Shown here piece after piece: positions 19,529 to 27,942 of a DNA stretch of 64,000 nt. This DNA comes from DATEKX01 sp963726785. Lineage in GTDB: Bacteria > Acidobacteriota > Blastocatellia > UBA7656. Position numbers and translations under genes: made by a program. The notes beneath the pieces are model-generated. The model saw nothing but the letters and a program-made list of their open reading frames with translations. It was not told the origin of the DNA and ran no database searches. The stretch is from NCBI GenBank assembly GCA_963726785.1, contig CAVSDJ010000009.1:930001-994000 (forward strand), read 5' to 3'. Position 1 is the stretch's first letter; each line of letters opens with the position of its first letter.

Positions 19529-21600
19529 GCGGAGTCGAAATTCCCGATGACTCTATATATCTGGGACAACCATAAACAGATCACGCTTCAGATAGCCTAT
19601 CAGGACACGCTCTTTTCCTCTGAGCGAATCGATGCGATGCTCGATCAGTACAGAGAGCTTCTCTCTCAGATGGTAGAACGCCCCAATGAAGCTGTCGCTT
19701 CATATTCATTCATAACCAGCCAATCACGGCCACTGATTCCAGACCCGAGCAAGGAGTTGCTGGAGCCGCGTTATGATCTGGTAACGGAGATGTTCAACTC
19801 CCGGGCTGTCAGCTTCCCGCGTCAGATTGCGGTGACTCAGCGAGGAAGAGAATGGAGCTACGAGGAATTGAACGAGCGCGCTCATCGCATTGCGTGCACT
19901 TTGATAAGCCACGGGATCGAGCCACGGCAGACCATCATGGTGTGTGGGGAGAAAAGCTTCGGGATGATCGCAAGCATGCTGGCTACGTGCCTGAGCGGCG
20001 GCGTGCTGTTTACCCTTGATCGCAAACTCCCCGCCGCAAGGCAACGCGCAATGTTTGATATTGCGGATGTAAAGTTTGTTCTTTATGCCGGAACTATCCG
20101 AGAGCAGGATGCCTGGATGTTAGAGAGTGAGGCCATCCGTGTTTTTGCCGTAGATTGCGAGAGCGGATTTATAACGTCTGACCAGACAGGAGCAATCGGT
20201 GAGAAAAGCTACGAAAACTCCGGTTCGCATTCCTTACCGGAGCTATCTCCAAACGATCCCGCCTATATCTTCTTCACCTCGGGAACGACCGGAGTTCCCA
20301 AAGGTGTGTTGGGCTGCCACAAGGGGTTGAGTCATTTTCTGAGCTGGCAGCGCGAAGAGTTCGGAATAACTTCTCAAGACCGGTGCGCTCAACTGACGGG
20401 GCTGTCATTTGATGTGGTGTTGAGGGATATTTTTCTTCCACTGACCAGCGGCGCGACTGTTTGTCTGCCGGATGATGAAGAGGAGATAGGCTCGTGGCGA
20501 ATTCTAGCGTGGTTGGAGCGTGAGAGGATTTCTGTATTGCACACAGTCCCCACTGTGGCTCAGATGTGTCTGATGAGTGCGCCGCCGGAACTTCGTGTGA
20601 GAAGCCTGCGGATAGTCTTTTTTGCCGGGGAGCCTCTGACAGAAATGCTCGTTAAAGGCTGGCGGGAAGTTTGTTCAAATCGCTGTGAGGTTATTAATTT
20701 ATACGGCCCAACTGAAACGACTCTGGCCAAATGTTACTACAGAGTGCCGCTGGATTGTATGGCCGGAAGGCAGCCTGTGGGCGGCCCGATACCTCATACG
20801 CAGGTTCTTATATTGAGAGATGCGTATCAGCTATGCGGGATAGGAGAAATAGGGGAAGTCGTGATCCGCACGCCATACCGGACTTTAGGCTACATCAATG
20901 GGAGTGAGCAGGACAGGCAGCGATTCGTAAAGAATCCGTTTCGTGATGACGAGCAGGACTTGATTTATCACACGGGTGATCTTGGGCGGTATCGAGGCGA
21001 TGGTGGAATCGAGTTGGTGGGAAGGGTTGATGATCAAGTAAAGATCAGGGGGATGCGAGTTGAGCCGGGGGAGATCGAGGTAGTGCTGGAGGAACACAAG
21101 GGAGTGAAACAGTGTGCGGTGATTGCGCGCGAAGACGAGCGCGGAGATAAGCGTCTGGTTGCTTATGTTGTACCAAGCGGCGAGAAGGTGCCTGCGAGAG
21201 CGGAGTTACGAGAGTATCTGCAAAGGAAGCTGCCAGAGTACATGGTGCCGTCGGCGTTCGTGGAGTTGTCGCAACTGCCGCTGACCCCGAACGGTAAGCT
21301 TGACCGTAAATCGTTGCCTGAACCGGTGGCGGCAACGGAGGTGCGCGAGAACGAAAGCCCGCGCACGCCAGTCGAAGAGATCGTGGCGGGAATCTGGGCG
21401 GAAGTGTTGCGGCTGGAGCGAGTAGGAGGTAATGAGAACTTCTTCGAGTTAGGGGGCCATTCGATACTGGCGACACAACTGATCTCGCGCGTAAGGGAAG
21501 TGTTCCAGGTGGAGGTGCCTTTGCGGGCGCTGTTCGAGCGGCCCACGGTAGAAGGACTGGCCAAAGTGGTAGAGCAGGAACGCGACGCGGGCAGACAATC
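18410..21600 (+). other. Module 6 (C-A-T) with in-frame stop in C, substrate unassigned
   Basis: C about 18410-19760 (TAA at 19526-19528), A about 19800-21330, T serine 21461-21463. Pocket residues read D-V-R-H-F-A-L-L-A-K, which I cannot assign. The A domain belongs to a distinct type with A3 written FTSGTTGVPKG and a FFAGEPL segment. Confidence 0.82.
19526..19528 (+). other. In-frame TAA stop inside C domain
   Basis: The frames before and after are identical (both 2 mod 3). The codons after TAA read A-E-S-K-F-P-M-T-L-Y, equivalent to the conserved AKFDLTL region of C domains. A single base change, for example TAA from GAA, would explain it. A new gene starting at ATG 19547 would lack about 370 N-terminal residues of its C domain. 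Confidence 0.8.
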
Positions 21601-24600
21601 GGCAGCGCCGCCGATCTTGCCAGCGGGCAGGGACATGGAGTTGCCACTGTCATTTGCGCAGCAGCGGCTTTGGTTCATTCACCAGTTGGAACCAGAGAGC
21701 GCGGCATACAATACGTCGCGTGTGATGCGATTGCGAGGCGCGCTCGACATCTCGGTTCTGCGGCAGAGCCTACAGGAAATCGCGCGGCGGCACGAAGTGC
21801 TGCGCACCAGGTTTGTCTCTCGCGACGGGCGGCCAGTGCAGGTGATCGAAGAGCCGGGCGAGATCGAGCTTCCAATCTGGGACATCAGCGATTTGGAGGG
21901 AGACGAACGAAATGCGCGAGCGGAGCAGATTGTGGGGCAGGAGGCGGGTCGGACATTCGATCTTGAGCGAGGCCCGGTGTGGTGGCCTGCCCTGGTGCGA
22001 ATGAGCGCGGAAGACCACATGCTGCTGTTGAGCATTCATCACATAGCGAGCGACGCCTGGTCGGCGAGCCTGCTGGTCAGTGAGTTGAAAGTGCTGTATG
22101 AGGCCCTGCGAAAGTGTAAGCCATCGCCGTTGCCGGATCTCGCGATACAGTATGCAGACTTTGCCGTGTGGCAGAGAGGGTGGCTGCAAGGAGATGCGCT
22201 GGAACAGCAGATCAGATATTGGAAGGGAGAACTCGAAGGAGCACAAGCAGAGGTGAAGCTGCCGGGCAATCATCGTAAGCCGCAGGAAAGAAGAGAACTC
22301 GGCCTCGGATACAGGGAAGTAATCGAGCGGGAGTTGCTTGATCAGATAAGGGGATTCAGCAGGCAGCAGTCAGTGACGATGTTCATCACCTTGCTGGCGG
22401 CATTCAAGATAGTGCTAATGAAATGGTGCGGACAGACGGACATCACAGTTGGAACGGTCATCGCCAATCGCAATCGCGCCGAGACAGAGCGGCTGATAGG
22501 CTGCTTCATGAATTTTCTTCCCTTGAGGACGCAACTGAGAGAACAGGAGAGCGGAATAGAGTTGTTGACGCGGATCAAAAGAAATGTGTTAGAGGCGTAC
22601 AAGTATCAGGATTGTCCGTTCGAGAAAATAGTCGAGGCAATAAACCCCGGTCGGAGTGGAAGCGCGAATCCTTTGTTCAATGTGGGATTCCTTTTGCAGA
22701 ACGTGCCGGGAGTAGAGATGAGCGACGGCGGGATAGAAGTAGAAGGAGTAAATCAAGAAGTGAGGCGGGCATTGCTGGATGTGAGAATGGTGGTGGCGGA
22801 GCGAAATGACCAGTTGGAGGTGCTGTGCGAGTACAGCCATGAATTGTTCGAGGAAGAAACTATCAAAGAACTGGTGGGGAGTTGGCGAGAGGCTGTGAGG
22901 CAGTTAGTGAGCAGGCCGGAGGAGATGGTCGGCGCTTATCAAGTGAGCGATGGGTTGGAGAGAGTAGCTGAGGAAGCAGGTAGAAGCGATGAGCAGCAGA
23001 TAGCCATAGCCGCAACGTTTACAGCAGAGATGGTAGCAGAGACGGTCGAGTACTGGATGGAAGAGTTCGGGATAAAGGCGAAGGTGGAATTTGCGCCTTA
23101 CAATCAGGTGTATCAAGAGTTGCTCGGTGAAAACAGCCTGTTGAGTAATAACAAACAAGGAGTGAATGTGGTGCTGGTGAGGCTGGAGGACTGGGCCGGG
23201 CCTGGGAAATTGAGGAGCAGAGGAAACGGGCGGAACGGGTTGGAAAGAAACGTAGAGGAATTCATCGCGGGAGTGAAGGGTCTGAGGAAGAGAAGTAACG
23301 TAGGGTGCGTAGTCGTGGTCTGCCCGGCAACGCCGGATGCAGAAACAGTGAGCGCGGAGTTGTTGGAAAGTATGGCGAGGCGGATAGAAGAAGGTCTGAG
23401 CAATGATGCAGGCGTACAGGTAGTGAGCAGTGACGAGTTGATGAGGCTGTATCCCGTCAGCGATTACTACGACAGGCATGGTGAAGAACTGGGGCACGTG
23501 CCATACACTAGAGTAATGTATGCGGGTTTGGGAACGATGATCGCGCGAAAGGCTTTTTCATTCATTGCAAGAGGGTACAAGGCTATAGCTCTTGATTGCG
23601 ACGGAACTTTATGGAAAGGGAGCGTCGCAGAGGATGGCGTTGAAGGCATTGAGATCGATGAAGGACGAAGGCTGCTGCAAGAATTTATGGTCAAGCAGCA
23701 GGAAGCAGGAAGATTGATCTGCCTGTGCAGCAAGAATAATGATGCGGATGTGATCGAAGTCTTCGAACGGCAAAAGGACATGGTGCTGAGCCTGAAGCAT
23801 CTGGCCTCAAGGCGAATCAATTGGAAACCCAAATCAGAAAACCTACGCAGCCTTGCAGAAGAACTGAACATTGGACTCGACAGCTTCATTTTCATAGATG
23901 ACAGTGACTTGGAATGCGCGGAAGTAGAGGCGAGGTGCGGTGATGCGCTGGTGCTGCAAATGCCTAAAGACGATCGTCATATATCCACCTGGCTGAATCA
24001 TGTCTGGGCGTTCGACTGCTTGAAAATAACCGAAGAGGATAGAAAGAGAACTACATTTTATCAGCAGAACCACGAGCGCGAGCGGGTCAGAGAAGAGGCA
24101 ATGACGCTTGAGGATTTCATGCAAGGGCTCGGCCTGAAAGTTGAAATCAAACCGATGCCTGAGCGCGAACTGGCGAGAGTTTCGCAGCTTACACATCGAA
24201 CCAACCAATTCAACAACACGGGAATCGAGTTGATCGAAGGCGAGATAGAAAGACTGTTGGAGGAACACGGCTACGAGTGCGAAGTCGTCAATGCGAGTGA
24301 TCGCTTCGGGGAGTACGGACTGGTGGGTGTCATGATCTATAAATGCCAGGCCGATGCACTGCGCGTGAGAACATTCCTGCTGAGTTGCCGGGCACTGGGC
24401 AGAGGCATAGAGCATCAAATGTTACAAAGTCTCAAAGATCGAGCGAGGTGCCGAGGAGCCGAGGGCGTGGAGATCGAGTACAGAGAAACACGAAAGAATC
24501 ATCCGGCCAGGATGTTCCTCGATGCCGTCGGAGCAAATAAGACGCAGAATGGAAATGATAACAAGTCTTACAAAATCGGCTTAGAGCCGGAAAACGAATT

Positions 24601-24634
24601 GAACACTGAGACAGGTTGCGCGAGCGTTCTATAA
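19547..24634 (+). CDS. NRPS C-terminal part: C(rest)-A-T-C-FkbH (HAD-IIIC)
   Basis: This continues the preceding frame after the TAA stop and should be read as the C-terminus of the same synthetase. Domains: end of C6 (1-70), A6 (about 85-595), T6 (serine about 639), C7 (about 700-1140), a linker, then an FkbH-like HAD-family domain with the GNAT-like C-terminal half (about 1155-1670). The HAD nucleophile motif is DCDGTLW (residues 1350-1356), followed by CSKNN and FIDDSDLE. FkbH enzymes dephosphorylate 1,3-bisphosphoglycerate and load glyceryl onto a carrier protein. C7 carries HHIASDA instead of HHxxxDG. There is no T domain after FkbH and no thioesterase. The nearest free T domain opens the next NRPS gene, beyond the receptor gene. 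Confidence 0.9.
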   Translation: MTLYIWDNHKQITLQIAYQDTLFSSERIDAMLDQYRELLSQMVERPNEAVASYSFITSQSRPLIPDPSKELLEPRYDLVTEMFNSRAVSFPRQIAVTQRGREWSYEELNERAHRIACTLISHGIEPRQTIMVCGEKSFGMIASMLATCLSGGVLFTLDRKLPAARQRAMFDIADVKFVLYAGTIREQDAWMLESEAIRVFAVDCESGFITSDQTGAIGEKSYENSGSHSLPELSPNDPAYIFFTSGTTGVPKGVLGCHKGLSHFLSWQREEFGITSQDRCAQLTGLSFDVVLRDIFLPLTSGATVCLPDDEEEIGSWRILAWLERERISVLHTVPTVAQMCLMSAPPELRVRSLRIVFFAGEPLTEMLVKGWREVCSNRCEVINLYGPTETTLAKCYYRVPLDCMAGRQPVGGPIPHTQVLILRDAYQLCGIGEIGEVVIRTPYRTLGYINGSEQDRQRFVKNPFRDDEQDLIYHTGDLGRYRGDGGIELVGRVDDQVKIRGMRVEPGEIEVVLEEHKGVKQCAVIAREDERGDKRLVAYVVPSGEKVPARAELREYLQRKLPEYMVPSAFVELSQLPLTPNGKLDRKSLPEPVAATEVRENESPRTPVEEIVAGIWAEVLRLERVGGNENFFELGGHSILATQLISRVREVFQVEVPLRALFERPTVEGLAKVVEQERDAGRQSAAPPILPAGRDMELPLSFAQQRLWFIHQLEPESAAYNTSRVMRLRGALDISVLRQSLQEIARRHEVLRTRFVSRDGRPVQVIEEPGEIELPIWDISDLEGDERNARAEQIVGQEAGRTFDLERGPVWWPALVRMSAEDHMLLLSIHHIASDAWSASLLVSELKVLYEALRKCKPSPLPDLAIQYADFAVWQRGWLQGDALEQQIRYWKGELEGAQAEVKLPGNHRKPQERRELGLGYREVIERELLDQIRGFSRQQSVTMFITLLAAFKIVLMKWCGQTDITVGTVIANRNRAETERLIGCFMNFLPLRTQLREQESGIELLTRIKRNVLEAYKYQDCPFEKIVEAINPGRSGSANPLFNVGFLLQNVPGVEMSDGGIEVEGVNQEVRRALLDVRMVVAERNDQLEVLCEYSHELFEEETIKELVGSWREAVRQLVSRPEEMVGAYQVSDGLERVAEEAGRSDEQQIAIAATFTAEMVAETVEYWMEEFGIKAKVEFAPYNQVYQELLGENSLLSNNKQGVNVVLVRLEDWAGPGKLRSRGNGRNGLERNVEEFIAGVKGLRKRSNVGCVVVVCPATPDAETVSAELLESMARRIEEGLSNDAGVQVVSSDELMRLYPVSDYYDRHGEELGHVPYTRVMYAGLGTMIARKAFSFIARGYKAIALDCDGTLWKGSVAEDGVEGIEIDEGRRLLQEFMVKQQEAGRLICLCSKNNDADVIEVFERQKDMVLSLKHLASRRINWKPKSENLRSLAEELNIGLDSFIFIDDSDLECAEVEARCGDALVLQMPKDDRHISTWLNHVWAFDCLKITEEDRKRTTFYQQNHERERVREEAMTLEDFMQGLGLKVEIKPMPERELARVSQLTHRTNQFNNTGIELIEGEIERLLEEHGYECEVVNASDRFGEYGLVGVMIYKCQADALRVRTFLLSCRALGRGIEHQMLQSLKDRARCRGAEGVEIEYRETRKNHPARMFLDAVGANKTQNGNDNKSYKIGLEPENELNTETGCASVL
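21640..22960 (+). other. C7 domain with HHxxxDA variant
   Basis: A complete C domain (PLSFAQQRLWF to the C-terminal lobe). Both histidines are kept (HHIASDAW), but the motif glycine is replaced by alanine. It follows T6 and precedes FkbH with no A or T of its own. It may be a partial module, or may join to carrier proteins in trans. Confidence 0.75.
23020..24560 (+). other. FkbH-like glyceryl-loading HAD domain
   Basis: A HAD-IIIC/FkbH signature with DCDGTLW at 23594-23614, then CSKNND and FIDDSDLE. The following half has LTHRTNQFN and DRFGEYGLVG, typical of the GNAT-like C-terminal part of FkbH proteins. The known family role is to make glyceryl-S-carrier from 1,3-bisphosphoglycerate. A position at the C-terminus of an elongating NRPS is unusual. 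Confidence 0.85.
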
Positions 24635-24811
24635 ACTAAACTCAATCGAAAACCGCCCCAAGTTCTTGTTGATCGCGCATCTAAATTTCAAACACGCAAA
24701 GCAAATACAAGCTAACGCAGATTGCGCCTGGCACGAGCTTGCTGATAGGCGCTTGACTCTTCAAAGACCGATCAGGTCATTCTGGCAAAACACGATTGCT
24801 CAGGAGTAAAA
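24635..24811 (+). other. Intergenic region upstream of receptor gene
   Basis: 177 nt, AT-richer than its neighbours and the longest clearly non-coding gap in the window. I see no strong terminator hairpin. TTGACT at 24753-24758 could be a -35 element, but no good -10 lies at the right spacing. A receptor promoter here is plausible but not shown. Confidence 0.5.
24802..24806 (+). promoter_or_regulatory. Shine-Dalgarno site of receptor gene
   Basis: AGGAG lies 5 nt upstream of ATG 24812. This is the best ribosome binding site in the window, and it fixes the start. Confidence 0.75.
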
Positions 24812-27800
24812 ATGAAAAGACATAAGATCATTAAAAATGTCTCCGCGCTCACAACGATTCTAGCGTTGCTATCCTGCGTACTCGTGCCGATTGGCGCGCA
24901 GACGGCGAACACAGGAACAATTACGGGTGTGGTGAAAGACCAGCATGGCGCTGTCATCGTTGGCGCGAAGGTCAAAGTTAAAAACATGGCTACGGGTCTT
25001 TTGCGCACGACAACGACCAACGACGTCGGAGCTTTTGAGTTAACTCAATTATCCCCCGGCGACTACCACCTGGAAGTCGAGCAGACAGGGTTCGCCAGGT
25101 TTGTGCAGGAACCGGTGACGGTCAACGTTCTTGCCCGCGTCTCGGTTGTTTCTGAGCTGAAGCCTTACGGCTCTACAGAGCAGATCATGATCACGGCAGA
25201 GCCGACCTCATTAATCGAGACGACCAGGACCGACGTGAGCGGCGTCATCGATAAGAGGAAGATAGAACATTTTCCTGTCAACGGGCGCTCATTCGCCTCC
25301 TTAGCTCCGCTCATCCCCGGCGCGACACTGCAACCCTCATTCGACCCTGTGAAGGCCAGGTCAGGGACTTTTTCCATCGGGGGCTCGACGGGCCGCAATC
25401 TGAACATAACGGTGGATGGTGGTGATAATAAGGATAATCATGTCGGCGGGAGCCTCCAAAACTACACGATGGAGAGCATACAGGAATTCGCTCTGACGAC
25501 TCAGAGGTTCTCCGCGGCCAATGGCAGGTCCAGCGGCGGGCTGCTTTCAATCATCACCAAGAGCGGCACGAACGAGTTTCACGGCTCGGGCTTCGGATTC
25601 TTCCGCGACGACATGTTTAACGCGAACGCTTCGGCGCTGCTGGCAAAAGCAAATCCGAACCTGTTTGAAGAAGACAGCCCGGATAAGCTGCCTTTCAGTC
25701 GCGAGCAATATGGCGGGTCGGTCGGCGGGCCACTGATTAAAGACAGGGCCTTTTGGTTCGGGGCGGTTGAACATACGAAAGAGAGAGGCAGCTCAATAGT
25801 GCCGAGCTTCGCCTTCAATCAGATCGAGTTCCTTGAGCCGCTCGGTTATCAACCCGGAAGATTTTTGCCGCAACCCTACGACGACACGCAGTTTTTAGTT
25901 AAAGGTGAATATCATTCGACCCAGCGGCACTCGTTGTCGCTGCGCTATGCGGGCCAGAATAATCTGTCGCAAAACGACCAGGCCGGGTTCCTCACCGTAT
26001 TCACCGATTTATCCAGAGGGAACAAGCAGTCTACGGACCTTCACAGTTTTCTCGGCTCGTGGACGTGGTCGGTCAGCCCTCGTATTGTCAACCAGTTCCT
26101 CTACAACTGGTCCACGTTCAACAACCATCTCGTCGGCGTAAGCAATCTTGCCAACCTGTCTTTTCCTGACGGCATAGTCGTCGGCCAAAGCGAGCATGTG
26201 CCGGAACACACGCTGCAACGCAAGCACCAGTTCCGCGACGATTTAACCTGGAACAGAAACGCTCACGGGCTGAAGTTCGGAATCGACTTCGCCTACGAGC
26301 CTGTGCTCGGCGGCTTCGACGCGGCTGAGTCCTCGCCGATTTATGAGTTCAACTTCACGATAGATCAGATCGTCAACAACCGCGACCAGTTCCCCAAGGG
26401 CTTCTTCACGAGCCAGGTCTTGCCGGGTCCGATCACCGGATCGAGCGAAGATGTTAAGGGAGTCGGAGTCGTGGGCGAAATCCTGCTCGCAGGTGGCGAC
26501 CCGCATTTCGACCTCATAGACGGGGCCAAGCAGTTCTCGTGGTACATACAAGATGATTGGCGTGTGAACTCAAGGCTCACGCTGAACCTCGGCGTCAGGT
26601 ACGATGTGGACATAGGCTTTCTCGACGCCGCGCGCCAGCAGAACAACCGTGCCTTCAAGCTACTTCAAATCATCGGGCATCCGCTCGGGTCGCGGGTGGT
26701 CAAGGATGACAAGAATAATTACTCGCCGAGAGTCGGCTTCGCCTGGGATATCAAAGGCAAAGGGCGGTCGGTTTTGCGCGGCGGTTATGGCCTTTACTAT
26801 GACCAGTCGTTCCTTGATGTTCCGCTGCATGCCATCCAGCAGGCGAACCCGCAGATCTTTGCTCAGATCGTCAACGATGGCGAGAACCTGAGCCTTGCCA
26901 CCGCGCCTCCCATCTTCCCCAACCCGTTAGTCAATCCGCCCATCGGGTTCGGCGAGATTACGACGGGCAGCTTTATAGACCCGAACTTTACACTCCCCTA
27001 CACGCAGCAGATGAACATCGGCTATGCGCAAGAGATCGGCAGCGATATGGCGATTGAGTTCGACTATATACATATCCTCGGGCTGCACGAGTTCACGGAA
27101 ACGGACATAAATCCGAATGTAGGTCCCTTGGTCGGGGCCGACCGCAAGACCTCCGTGCATACGAGATTGCTCGACGCAGCGTTCGAGGATCACGCGGGTC
27201 AGATCACTTCGCTATTCGGGCAGCCAGTGCCGTTCGGTAGCATTATCGCGATCCAGCCCGACGGACGCTCGCGCCACGATGCGTTAACAATCTCGTTCAA
27301 GAAGAAATACTCGAAGCGCTACGAGTTAAACGCTCACTACACGTTGTCGAGGTCTGTGGCGTGGTTCGGCAGGATTGCCGACTTCGAGGTGAGTCCGCAA
27401 AACCCCTTCAACAAATTTGATGCGGCGAGCGACTTCGGCTATCCGAGCGAAGACGAACGTCACCGCTTCGTGATAGCGGGCATATTCGAGCTTCCGGGCG
27501 GCTTTCAGGCTGCGCCCATACTACAGTTAGCCTCGGCCCGCCCATACAGCGTCTTCCCCGACCCCGGTTCAGGGGGAGGTAGCGACATTAACCAGGACGG
27601 TAACTTTAATGACCGCGAGGCGCGCGACGGCAACGACCAGCACCACTTGCCGCCCGGAACCGAACGCGGCGATGCGTTCGCGCAGCTCAACCTGAGGGTT
27701 TCGAAATTTTTCAAGTTCCACGACCGTGTGAAGCTGTCTATGTTCGTTGAAGCCTTCAATCTGTTCAACACGGGAAACTTCGGCAACTCTTACGACGGTA

Positions 27801-27913
27801 CGGTCGGCAGCCCTAATTTCAGAAGGCCCATCAACTACTTCGGCGCGACCGGGTTCTCCGAACCGTTAGGCATACCCTTCCAGGCTCAGTTCGGTTTCCG
27901 CCTGAGCTTCTGA
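24812..27913 (+). CDS. TonB-dependent outer-membrane receptor, carboxypeptidase-regulatory (Oar-like) type
   Basis: 1033 residues. The N-terminus is a basic, then hydrophobic signal peptide (about 1-30, ending near IGAQ). Residues about 35-115 form a carboxypeptidase-D regulatory-like beta-sandwich (TGVVKDQHGAVIVGAKV). A plug region follows (about 140-255; VDGGDNKDN, SGGLLSIITKSGTN), then a long beta-barrel that ends in the outer-membrane terminal Phe (FRLSF). This large receptor type is abundant in Acidobacteriota and also occurs in Myxococcota. It probably transports a large ligand across the outer membrane with TonB energy. Its place inside the NRPS run suggests uptake, or perhaps sensing, of the peptide product; that is inference. 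An AGGAG site 5 nt upstream supports the start. The stop is 29 nt before the next NRPS gene, so the receptor is co-oriented and probably co-transcribed with it. Confidence 0.92.
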   Translation: MKRHKIIKNVSALTTILALLSCVLVPIGAQTANTGTITGVVKDQHGAVIVGAKVKVKNMATGLLRTTTTNDVGAFELTQLSPGDYHLEVEQTGFARFVQEPVTVNVLARVSVVSELKPYGSTEQIMITAEPTSLIETTRTDVSGVIDKRKIEHFPVNGRSFASLAPLIPGATLQPSFDPVKARSGTFSIGGSTGRNLNITVDGGDNKDNHVGGSLQNYTMESIQEFALTTQRFSAANGRSSGGLLSIITKSGTNEFHGSGFGFFRDDMFNANASALLAKANPNLFEEDSPDKLPFSREQYGGSVGGPLIKDRAFWFGAVEHTKERGSSIVPSFAFNQIEFLEPLGYQPGRFLPQPYDDTQFLVKGEYHSTQRHSLSLRYAGQNNLSQNDQAGFLTVFTDLSRGNKQSTDLHSFLGSWTWSVSPRIVNQFLYNWSTFNNHLVGVSNLANLSFPDGIVVGQSEHVPEHTLQRKHQFRDDLTWNRNAHGLKFGIDFAYEPVLGGFDAAESSPIYEFNFTIDQIVNNRDQFPKGFFTSQVLPGPITGSSEDVKGVGVVGEILLAGGDPHFDLIDGAKQFSWYIQDDWRVNSRLTLNLGVRYDVDIGFLDAARQQNNRAFKLLQIIGHPLGSRVVKDDKNNYSPRVGFAWDIKGKGRSVLRGGYGLYYDQSFLDVPLHAIQQANPQIFAQIVNDGENLSLATAPPIFPNPLVNPPIGFGEITTGSFIDPNFTLPYTQQMNIGYAQEIGSDMAIEFDYIHILGLHEFTETDINPNVGPLVGADRKTSVHTRLLDAAFEDHAGQITSLFGQPVPFGSIIAIQPDGRSRHDALTISFKKKYSKRYELNAHYTLSRSVAWFGRIADFEVSPQNPFNKFDAASDFGYPSEDERHRFVIAGIFELPGGFQAAPILQLASARPYSVFPDPGSGGGSDINQDGNFNDREARDGNDQHHLPPGTERGDAFAQLNLRVSKFFKFHDRVKLSMFVEAFNLFNTGNFGNSYDGTVGSPNFRRPINYFGATGFSEPLGIPFQAQFGFRLSF

Positions 27914-27942
27914 GTTTCACACGACTCCGCGCAAGCGACAAA

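Noticed and set aside
19547..19549. ATG as an independent gene start
   Set aside because: It would begin in the last part of a C domain. The preceding in-frame codons continue the C domain, and no well-placed ribosome site is present.
24753..24781. Promoter TTGACT plus -10 before the receptor gene
   Set aside because: At 17-nt spacing the -10 would be GTCATT, too far from consensus to call.
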